Origin: CAWICD01 sp052267165
GTDB taxonomy: Bacteria; Vulcanimicrobiota; Vulcanimicrobiia; Vulcanimicrobiales; Vulcanimicrobiaceae
Length of the DNA stretch: 64,000 nt
NCBI GenBank assembly: GCA_052267165.1
Contig: JBKQHO010000022.1
Location: forward strand, 1 to 64,000
Direction of reading: 5' to 3'
The position numbers and the translations under genes were made by a program. Every line of letters begins with the position of its first letter. The first letter of the stretch is position 1. The notes beneath the pieces were generated by a model, which worked only from the letters and a program-made list of their open reading frames with translations, had not been told where the DNA came from and ran no database searches. Below, piece by piece: positions 14,877 through 21,537 of the stretch.

Positions 14877-16604
14877 ATGGGGCGCGCAAAGAGAACGAGC
14901 GCCGTCCACGTGGTGACCACCACGCGGCGTGTCGACGATCGGGTCTACCATTCGCACCTGCTCTGCCAGTCCTACCGCGAAGGCGGCAAGGTCAAGAAGC
15001 GAACCGTCGGCAACATCTCGCACCTGCCCGTCCCGATCATCGCCGCGGTCCGCGCGATGCTCGCCGGCAAAGAACTTGTCGAGGTCGACGCTCTTTCCAT
15101 CGAGCGAACCCTCCCGCACGGACACGTCGAAGCGGTCTTAGCAATGATGCGGCGCTTGCAGATGGCACCGCTACTGGATCGCGTGCCCTCGAAGCAACGC
15201 GATCTCGTGCTCGCGATGATCGCGCAGCGGATCATCACCCCCGGGTCAAAGCTGTTTATGACTCGCGCGCTGCAACAATCGACGCTCGCCGAAGAGCTCG
15301 GCATCGGCACTCCCGGTCCCGACGAACTCTATGACGCCCTCGATCGGCTCATCGAGCGGCAAGACGCGATCGAGCGGCGCTTGGCCAAGCGCCACCTGGC
15401 GCACGGCGGCACCGCGCTCTACGATCTCTCGTCGTCGTATCTCGAAGGGCGATGCTGTCCGCTGGCGATGCGCGGCTATTCACGCGATGAACGGCGTGGA
15501 TCGTTGCAGATCGTCTACGGTCTGATGTGTGATCGCGACGGACGTCCCGTCGCGGTTGAGGTGTTCAAGGGCAACACCGTCGATGCGCAGACGGTCTGCA
15601 ATCAGGTGACCAAACTCAAAGACCGCTTCGCCTTGGAGCAAGCAGTGTTCGTCGCCGACCGGGGGATGGTGACGCGGGCGAATCTCGAGGCGCTGGGAAG
15701 CGCCGGAATTGATTGGATCACGGCGCTCAAAGCGCGACAGGTTCAGAAGCTCGCCGGGCAAGGCGCCTTGCCACTCTCGCTCTTTGAAGAACAGAATCTG
15801 GCCGAGATCAGCGCGGCGGAATATCCGCGCGAACGGCTGGTGGTCTGCCGCAATCCATTGGTCGCCGAGGAACGCCGGCGCAAGCGCGAGGAGTTGCTGG
15901 CCGCAACGGAAGAGCAACTTGCCCCGATCGCGGTGCGCGTTGCGGCCGGCACGCTACGCGGGAAGGCCGAGATCGGCTCGGCCCTCGGCGCCGTGATCAA
16001 CCGCTTCAAGATGAAAAAGCACTTCACGCTGGAGATCGACGACGAGCGGCTTGCCTTCACGCGTAAGAGTGAGCAGATTGCGGCCGAAGCGGCGCTCGAC
16101 GGCATCTACATCCTGCGCACCACGCTCGAGGTCCAAGCGTGCCCAAGCGCCGAGGTCGTGCGCTCCTATAAACAGTTTGCCCGCGTCGACCGGGCCTTTC
16201 GCACGCTCAAGAGCGTCGACTTGGAAATTCGGCCGATCCACCATTATCGCGAGCATCGCGTGCGCGCCCACGTCTTGCTCGCGATGCTGGCTTACTACGT
16301 CGAGTGGCATCTGCGTGAGGCGTGGGCCGAGCTCTTGTTCAAGGACGAGCAGCCGCCGACGCCCGCCGATCCGGTGAGCAAAGCGCAGCGCTCCGAGCAG
16401 GCGCAACGCAAAGCCAGCCGCCAGCGCACCGAGGACGGACGAGTCGTGCACTCCTTCAAGAGCCTCCTGGATGAGCTCGCGCTACGCGCTCGCAATACCA
16501 CCCGCATCGCCGATACCGAGGCGACCTTCACGCAACTCACCAAGCCCACACCGCTCCAGGAACGCGCCCTGCAACTCGTCGCGCAGCTACCGCTCGCCTC
16601 GTAG
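14877..16604 (+). CDS. IS1634/IS4-type DDE transposase
   Basis: A 575-residue transposase. The first 80 residues (HSHLLCQSYREGGKVKKRTV) match the N-terminal domain of IS1634-family enzymes. The DDE catalytic core follows: ALYDLSSSYLEG (first Asp about 187), FVADRGMVT (second Asp about 260) and, after a long beta-rich insertion, the YREHRVRAHVLLAMLAYY region with the catalytic Glu typical of IS4-group transposases. The gene appears intact and has its own promoter. The ATG at 14877 is only a few bases from the predicted transcription start, and no ribosome site is visible, consistent with leaderless translation. Confidence 0.92.
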   Translation: MGRAKRTSAVHVVTTTRRVDDRVYHSHLLCQSYREGGKVKKRTVGNISHLPVPIIAAVRAMLAGKELVEVDALSIERTLPHGHVEAVLAMMRRLQMAPLLDRVPSKQRDLVLAMIAQRIITPGSKLFMTRALQQSTLAEELGIGTPGPDELYDALDRLIERQDAIERRLAKRHLAHGGTALYDLSSSYLEGRCCPLAMRGYSRDERRGSLQIVYGLMCDRDGRPVAVEVFKGNTVDAQTVCNQVTKLKDRFALEQAVFVADRGMVTRANLEALGSAGIDWITALKARQVQKLAGQGALPLSLFEEQNLAEISAAEYPRERLVVCRNPLVAEERRRKREELLAATEEQLAPIAVRVAAGTLRGKAEIGSALGAVINRFKMKKHFTLEIDDERLAFTRKSEQIAAEAALDGIYILRTTLEVQACPSAEVVRSYKQFARVDRAFRTLKSVDLEIRPIHHYREHRVRAHVLLAMLAYYVEWHLREAWAELLFKDEQPPTPADPVSKAQRSEQAQRKASRQRTEDGRVVHSFKSLLDELALRARNTTRIADTEATFTQLTKPTPLQERALQLVAQLPLAS

Positions 16605-16667
16605 TGACGACCCACGCAGCTGAAAAGCGGCAAAAAGCCCGTGGAATAAGGATTCTTCCGAGAACGG

Positions 16668-16689
16668 CGGGGGTAACTTCGGGCTAGCC
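16668..16689 (-). repeat. Right terminal inverted repeat of the IS
   Basis: Inverted copy of 14730-14751, with four mismatches in 22 bases; located 64 bases after the transposase stop. Confidence 0.72.
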
Positions 16690-16780
16690 GGCCCATCGAG
16701 GAAGCACTATCACCGATCCGCGGATGGCGGGGCTCCGGCGAGGGTCCTAAGGGCCGGAACGTCAATAAAAGCTAGGGTTC

Positions 16781-16817
16781 GCGCCTTTAGCTCAATGGTA
16801 GAGCATCGGACTTTTAA
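16781..16817 (+). repeat. Truncated 5' duplicate of tRNA-Lys(TTT)
   Basis: These 37 bases are identical to the first 37 bases of the intact tRNA-Lys at 18078, through the anticodon loop, and then the sequence diverges. The preceding AGGGTTCGC is also similar upstream of the true tRNA. It cannot fold into a tRNA. Together with the integrase remnant in between, it marks the far edge of an old integrated or duplicated segment. Confidence 0.85.
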
Positions 16818-17057
16818 GTCGACCGCACGCCTCCAGGGCCTCCGCCGTCTCCGCCGTGAGATGTGCGGGGGCCCTTTGTTTACAAGGGTTTGCGCGATTC
16901 ACGCTCAAAGGCGCTCCGCCGTGTCCGCGCTCTCCGCGCTCTCAGAATAGCATGAGGCGCGGCCGTTTCGAGCACATTCAGAATTGCGGCTGCTAGGCCG
17001 GAGTCTGAGGCGATAGAAGCAATTCCGCCGAGCGCACCGATACAGGGCTACGTCTAT
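16818..17057. other. No recognisable gene
   Basis: About 240 bases following the tRNA-Lys fragment. Contains short CTCCGCCG-type repeats and no supported ORF; in the last 70 bases the frame of the GIY-YIG-like remnant is already open (SEAIEAIPPSAPIQGYVYVF) but without an ATG, GTG or TTG upstream. Confidence 0.4.
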
Positions 17058-17369
17058 GTGTTTCGTATTGGGAAGTGCTACAAGATTGGGAAGTCATCAG
17101 ACCCCTCTCGGCGCTATCGGGAAATCCGACTCGATCAACCTGATCCAACACACCGAGTCCATTCCATCGAAACGGATGATCCTTCTGGAATCGAAGCCTA
17201 TTGGCATAACCGCTTCAAAGACAAACGCATCCGAGATACAGAGTTCTTCGTACTCGACGGCGCGGAGGTGGCCGCTTTTAAGTTGCCTTGTACGTCGTCG
17301 CGTCGCGTGAGGAGCCCGTGTTCGTCTTTGGTGACGATCCCATCGAAAAGGGTGCACGGGCGATGGTGA
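17058..17369 (+). pseudogene. GIY-YIG (T5orf172/MUG113-like) nuclease domain remnant
   Basis: The frame GYVYVFRIGKCYKIGKSSDP..RRYREIRLDQPDP..HSIETDDPSGIEAYWHNRF matches the T5orf172/MUG113 branch of GIY-YIG nucleases, with YVYV as the GIY-like strand, followed by the usual GIEAYWH and FFVLDGAEVAAFK. GTG at 17058 is the only standard start but would remove the first strand, and after AAFK the C terminus is unrelated. So it looks like a 5'-truncated remnant. Such proteins are often found on phages and integrated elements, which fits the neighbouring tRNA-Lys duplicate and integrase fragment. Confidence 0.6.
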
Positions 17370-17816
17370 ATTGGTTGAGTGACCCGCTTGCCCAACTGTA
17401 ACACCGAGAGAACGGCCGAATCCCGGCCGTCTGTTAACGCAGCGAGCGCGGAACGAGGACAGCGCGATGATCGGACCGTCCCGCCGGGCTCGACGCGCTT
17501 CGGACCCGGGCCGAGAACCGGGCTCGCGAGGCGCAGGAGGCCGCCGACGCGCTCGACGCGATGGATCCGGTCGTCCGATCCGCAGCGCGACGGCGGTCTC
17601 TAGGACGCCGCTATGGAGCGCGGTCGGTAAGCAAGGTGATTGCCGACTGCACGACCTCGGTCGTGGTGAGTCATCGACTTCCGCCCTCTTCCCGCCAGAT
17701 GATCGAATCTTTCTCGTCGTCGAGGCCTGGTTCGTAGAGCATCTCCACGCGGTTTTCCGGCTCGGCTCTCTTGATGCCCAAATTCGCCAAGTGGCTTTGC
17801 ATCCGACTCATCCCGG
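17370..17816. other. Decayed accessory DNA, no assignable gene
   Basis: About 450 bases between two pseudogenes. One plus-strand frame (roughly 17476-17720) reads as a charged, possibly coiled-coil segment (LDALRTRAENRAREAQEAAD, ALDAMDPVVRSAARRRSL) but lacks a start codon. It may be part of the same decayed element. Other frames are GC shadows. Confidence 0.4.
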
Positions 17817-17966
17817 GGCACCGATCCGAAGACGTTGCAAGCCGTCGCCGGGCACGCGGACCCGGGTTTCACGCTGCGCGTCTACTGCAAGGCCGTCCCG
17901 GCGAACCTCGTCGCGGCCGTTGCGCAGGGCGTTTTCCCGGCCGCTCGCGCCTCCGAGGTGGCGTGA
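17817..17966 (+). pseudogene. C-terminal remnant of a tyrosine recombinase (integrase)
   Basis: In frame at 17817-17966 the sequence reads GTDPKTLQAVAGHADPGFTL then RVYCKAV..., ending at TGA. This is the catalytic C-terminal end of a phage-type integrase: the AGHAD segment carries the conserved GH, and the Tyr of RVY is at the nucleophile position. The upstream part, which should hold the R and HxxR motifs, is not readable in any frame. It sits about 110 bases before an intact tRNA-Lys, the normal place for an integrase of an element integrated at that tRNA. Confidence 0.6.
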
Positions 17967-18077
17967 CGAGGAGAGGGCAGAGAGGGCGGAGCCGAGCACA
18001 TTCTGTGAAACGGGCCGCCTCCTGCCGGTCGCCGGGAAGGGGTCTCGAAGCTAAAACCCAATAGCCACAAGGGTTTC

Positions 18078-18149
18078 GCGCCTTTAGCTCAATGGTAGAG
18101 CATCGGACTTTTAATCCGCTGGTTCTGGGTTCGAGTCCCAGAGGGCGCA
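18078..18149 (+). tRNA. tRNA-Lys (anticodon TTT)
   Basis: A cloverleaf can be drawn: acceptor GCGCCTT with AGGGCGC, D arm GCTC...GAGC, anticodon loop CTTTTAA (TTT), T arm CTGGG TTCGAGT CCCAG. The discriminator base is A and CCA is not encoded. A terminator follows immediately. Its first 37 bases are duplicated at 16781. Confidence 0.93.
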
Positions 18150-18169
18150 CGAGCATCTTCCCAAGATTT

Positions 18170-18203
18170 GACGGCCTTGTTCGAGAGGCCGTCGTCTTTT
18201 TTT
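18170..18203 (+). terminator. Terminator after tRNA-Lys
   Basis: Perfect 8-bp stem GACGGCCT / AGGCCGTC (18170-18177 and 18186-18193) followed by a run of seven T (18197-18203). Confidence 0.85.
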
Positions 18204-18707
18204 GCGAAGGGCGCCCAGCGCCCCGGAATCACACAGCAGTCACACCCCGGTCACGGGGGCGCGGAGCGGGCGGGCGGCCGGGTGAGGTGACGCGCTGAGC
18301 AAGGGCGATATCGGCCCGGTCGGCGGCGTTTGGCCTTAGGCTCGGCAGCGAGCCTATCGGGCCCTCAAGGTCCCAGACGGTCACCATCTTCTTGGGGCGG
18401 CCGACCTCGCCGCTCTTGGCGACGACGAACCCGCGCAGGTCTGCGTCGAAGGCCAGCTCCAAAATCTCGTCAACGAGACGGTCATGGACGGACCCGATTC
18501 GATTGCCGGAACTGACGCCTGACTGCTGCGGAATTGCCTTGGCGAATGTGTTCGCGGCTTTCGGCATCCTCGCGTTGCAGCCGGTACAGCTTCTCGGCTT
18601 CCCTATTCGACCGACGCGAAAAGGCAGATTGAACCGTCGCGACGATGCCATAAGGCACAGGCGACCTTCGCCCATACACGTTAGCGGGGGGGCCGCTGCC
18701 GGATTGC
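18204..18707. other. Degenerate region, possible frameshifted gene on the minus strand
   Basis: Two minus-strand frames look protein-like in succession: REAEKLYRLQREDAESREHI (about 18480-18610) and then, in another frame, HDRLVDEILELAFDADLRGF and VVAKSGEVGRPKKMVTVWDL (about 18360-18490). They may be halves of one frameshifted gene of unknown family. No start codon, ribosome site or recognisable domain supports an intact gene. Confidence 0.35.
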
Positions 18708-19142
18708 CTAGCCGGTGAAGATTCCCGACGTGTCGAGTATGAAGCCTGGAAGCTCGGGGTCGAGTTCGATGGCTGAGTCGTTCGCGTGTATCTTCGGCTG
18801 CCTCATCGGGCGATAAACTTCGACGAAGCGGTCATACGGATCGACCAGGACGGCGAGTTTTGCACCGTTGTCGAGATAGCCTTGCATCTTCTTGCGCAGG
18901 TCGTCCAGCGCGTCGCTTTTCGATCGGACCTCGAAAACAGCATCGGGACAGAGCGGAGCGTACGAGTCCTTTTGCTCGGGGGTCAACGCGTTTCAGCGCT
19001 TATGGCGAATCCATGAGGCGTCCGGTGAGAGGACCGAGCTGTCAGGCAGCGTGAAGCCGGTTGAGCTATCGAATACCACCCCGAGGTTAACCGCGCGGTT
19101 CCAAATGAGCGGCAACCAGTCTGCCCCAACACCGGCAAATAC
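18708..19142 (-). pseudogene. Uma2/DUF820-family endonuclease-like protein, nonsense-mutated and 5'-truncated
   Basis: The minus frame carries the Uma2 hallmarks: VVFDSSTGFTLPDSSVLSPD, then ASWIRHKR, a TGA stop (18993-18995), then NALTPEQKDSYAPLCPDAVF and EVRSKSDALDDLRKKMQGYL ending in VEVYRP. In relatives the stop position is Trp (RWEALTPEQ), so TGG to TGA is the likely change. The N-terminal third is missing because the next gene begins at 19155. Reinitiation at TTG 18986 would yield only the C-terminal half, without the complete nuclease core. Confidence 0.82.
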
Positions 19143-19154
19143 TGTAGGAGCCCA

Positions 19155-21257
19155 ATGAGAAGAGGCGAGGAAGGGAAAGGCGGCTTACGGGCCGGCGCGT
19201 TCGCACCGGCGTATGCTGGTGACGTGAAGAAGGGCGTGCGCGTGCCGCTCCGGGTCGTCGACTTGGGGCGCAGCATCTGTACCGACCTCGCGAACGCTGA
19301 GCGGCGCGAGTGGCTCGTGACCAACGGCCTGGGAAGCTTCGCTTCCGGAACGGTCGCGGGCACGCTGACGCGGCGCTATCACGGGCTGCTGATCGCGGCG
19401 CTGCAGCCGCCGGTCGGGCGCACGTATCTATGCGCGAAGCTCGACGAGAGCGTCCGCTGCGACGGACGCGAGTTCGCGCTAGGCGCGAACCGCTGGCGCG
19501 GGGGCGCGGTCGAGCCGCGCGGCTACGTCCATCTGGCAGGTTTCGCGCTGGAGGGCGGCGTGCCGGTCTGGACCTTCGTCTTCGGCGACGTGACGCTGCA
19601 GAAGCGCGTTTGGATGGAGCAAGGCGCCGACACGACCTACGTGAGCTATCGCGTGCCGTACGCGTCGCAACCGATCGAGCTGCACCTGAAGGTGCTGGTC
19701 AACTACCGCGACTTTCACGCGACCACGCAGGCAGGTGATTGGCGCATGTGGATCGACCCGATCGAGCACGGCGTTCGCGTGATCGCCTTCGAGGGCGCGC
19801 GGGCGCTCCACGTGCGCAGCGAGCACGCCGGCTGCGAACCGGCGCACGTCTGGTATCGCGGGTTCGATCTGCCGGTCGAGCGCGCGCGCGGACTCGATGA
19901 CAGTGACGACCATCTGCACGCGGCGACCTTCAGCGCGCGGCTCGCGGCGGGCGAAAGCGTGACCGTCGTCGTCAGCCTCGAGGCCGACGCCTCGCTCGAC
20001 GCAGCGGCGGCGCTCGCGCGCCGGCAGGCCCACGAGGCTTCGCTGCTCGACGCGTTCGACGGCGAGAACGCCGAGCCGTCGCCGGATTGGGTCCGGCAGC
20101 TCGTGCTGGCGGCGGATCAATTCGTCGTGCGTCGCCCGCTCGCCGAGGACGCGGACGCGCCCTCCGTCATCGCCGGGTATCACTGGTTCGGCGATTGGGG
20201 AAGGGACACGATGATCGCGCTGCCGGGCCTGACGCTGGCGACCGGACGGGCTCCGCTCGCCGCGAAGACCTTGGAAGCGTTCGCGCGCTACGTCGACGGC
20301 GGCATGCTGCCCAACTATTTTCCCGATGCGGGCCAGGCGCCCGAATACAACGCCGTCGACGCGCCCCTGTGGTACGTCGAGGCCGTCCGCGGGCACGTCG
20401 AAGCGACCGGGGATCTCGCCCTGCTGCGCAAGCTCTTTCCGGCGCTCGAGCAGATCGTCGCGTTCTTTCGCGACGGAACGCGGTACGGAATCCGCCAAGA
20501 TCCGCTCGACGGATTGATCGCCGCGGGCGAACCCGGCGTGCAGTTGACCTGGATGGACGCAAAGGTCGGCGATTGGGTCGTCACGCCCCGCACCGGCAAG
20601 CCCGTCGAGATCAACGCCCTCTGGTATAACGCGTTGTGCGCCCTCGCCGAGCTCGCGCCGCGCATCGGACGGCCCGCAACGGAGTACGCCGCCATCGCGT
20701 CGGCCACACGCCAGGGCTTCGCGCGATTTTGGAACGCCGAGCGCGGATATTGTTACGACGTGCTCGACGGTCGCGCCGGTCACGACGCGCGCCTGCGTCC
20801 GAACCAGCTCTTCGCGGTCTCGCTGCCGCATAGCGCGCTCGACGCCGCGCAGCAACGTGCGGTCGTCGACGTCTGCTCGCGCCGGTTGCTCGCGCCCAAC
20901 GGCGTCCGCAGCCTCGCCGAGGACGATCCGGAGTTCCGCGCAACCTACGGCGGCACGCTGCTCGAGCGCGACGGCGCGTATCACCAAGGGACGGTCTGGG
21001 CCTGGCTCATCGGTCCGTGGGCGGCGGCCGCCTTACGCGTCGATCCCGGCAACGCTGCGATCGTGCGAGCGCGACTCGAATTGTTGGCCGCGCACCTCGA
21101 CGACTGCGGTGTAGGCACCCTTTACGAGATCGCCGACGGAGCGGCGCCGTACGCACCCAACGGCTGCATCGCCCAAGCTTGGAGCGTCGCTGAAGTCTTG
21201 CGCGCTTGGTGCGCGCTGGCGAAGCAGTTCCCTTGCCTTGCAGCGTCGTCACCGTGA
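19155..21257 (+). CDS. Glycogen debranching enzyme (amylo-alpha-1,6-glucosidase)
   Basis: A 700-residue two-domain protein. The N-terminal domain (about 35-290) has REWLVTNGLGSFASGTVAGT and TRRYHGLL, typical of archaeal/bacterial-type debranching enzymes. The C-terminal (alpha/alpha)6 barrel carries GYHWFGDWGRDTMIALPGL, with the proposed catalytic acids, and MLPNYFPDAGQAPEYNAVDA. It removes alpha-1,6-linked branches from glycogen in the cytoplasm. ATG 19155 has AGGAG five bases upstream; GTG 19224 would give a start closer to relatives and lies just after a TATGCT that could be a -10 box. Glucan phosphorylase (43572) could work with it. Confidence 0.9.
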   Translation: MRRGEEGKGGLRAGAFAPAYAGDVKKGVRVPLRVVDLGRSICTDLANAERREWLVTNGLGSFASGTVAGTLTRRYHGLLIAALQPPVGRTYLCAKLDESVRCDGREFALGANRWRGGAVEPRGYVHLAGFALEGGVPVWTFVFGDVTLQKRVWMEQGADTTYVSYRVPYASQPIELHLKVLVNYRDFHATTQAGDWRMWIDPIEHGVRVIAFEGARALHVRSEHAGCEPAHVWYRGFDLPVERARGLDDSDDHLHAATFSARLAAGESVTVVVSLEADASLDAAAALARRQAHEASLLDAFDGENAEPSPDWVRQLVLAADQFVVRRPLAEDADAPSVIAGYHWFGDWGRDTMIALPGLTLATGRAPLAAKTLEAFARYVDGGMLPNYFPDAGQAPEYNAVDAPLWYVEAVRGHVEATGDLALLRKLFPALEQIVAFFRDGTRYGIRQDPLDGLIAAGEPGVQLTWMDAKVGDWVVTPRTGKPVEINALWYNALCALAELAPRIGRPATEYAAIASATRQGFARFWNAERGYCYDVLDGRAGHDARLRPNQLFAVSLPHSALDAAQQRAVVDVCSRRLLAPNGVRSLAEDDPEFRATYGGTLLERDGAYHQGTVWAWLIGPWAAAALRVDPGNAAIVRARLELLAAHLDDCGVGTLYEIADGAAPYAPNGCIAQAWSVAEVLRAWCALAKQFPCLAASSP

Positions 21258-21298
21258 CCGTGACATGACGTGACGATCGCGACTGTGCTATGAACTAC

Positions 21299-21418
21299 GC
21301 ACTCGCAAACATGCTGCCGTTCGGCTAGCGCCTTCTTGACCTTCGGCAGAAGACCGCAATCCGAGCAGCGTTGCGATGGCACGCCGTACGGCTGGAGCGC
21401 CGCGCCGCTTTTCTTGGT
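21299..21418 (-). pseudogene. TnpB-like zinc-finger remnant (IS200/IS605 type)
   Basis: The minus frame reads ALQPYGVPSQRCSDCGLLPK then VKKALAERQHVCEC. This matches the C-terminal zinc-finger region of TnpB-like proteins (TSQRC..CG ... H.C..CG). Both ends are lost: upstream runs out at about 21418, and after CEC the frame is unrelated, lacking the usual DxNAA end. It is a short fossil of a transposon-encoded nuclease. Confidence 0.55.
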
Positions 21419-21495
21419 AGAGAAGCGGCGTGCAGCTTGCCGCAGCGGGAAAACGTTTCGCGTCGCACTCCCCGACGGCTCCGGTTTCTAACGAT

Positions 21496-21537
21496 AAAAG
21501 GACCGCCAGCCGGGCTCAGCTTCAGCCGCCGGCGGTC
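21496..21537 (-). terminator. Terminator at the end of the glucosidase gene
   Basis: Minus-strand stem GACCGCC...GGCGGTC (21531-21537 with 21501-21507), enlarged by inner CCGG pairings, is followed by CTTTTATC. The stop codon of the glucosidase (21522-21524) lies inside the hairpin loop region. Confidence 0.65.

Larger units (their letters stand above)
14730..16689 (+). mobile_element. IS1634/IS4-like insertion sequence, about 1.96 kb
   Basis: The boundaries are set by imperfect terminal inverted repeats: 14730-14751 and 16668-16689 match at 18 of 22 positions, sharing GGCTAGCC at the tip and TTACCCC inside. The element contains one transposase gene, a terminator at its left inside end and a consensus promoter. 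No clear target-site duplication was seen at the tips; the exact outer base may be off by a few positions because the GGCTAGCC tip is itself palindromic. Confidence 0.8.

Noticed and set aside
16604..16900. Target-site duplication of the IS
   Set aside because: Bases flanking 14730 and 16689 do not match in a convincing 4-9-base repeat, so none is claimed.
19479..20987. Long minus-strand ORFs opposite the debranching enzyme and similar long ORFs elsewhere
   Set aside because: They are GC-driven antisense shadows of real genes with Arg/Asp-heavy, non-homologous sequence.
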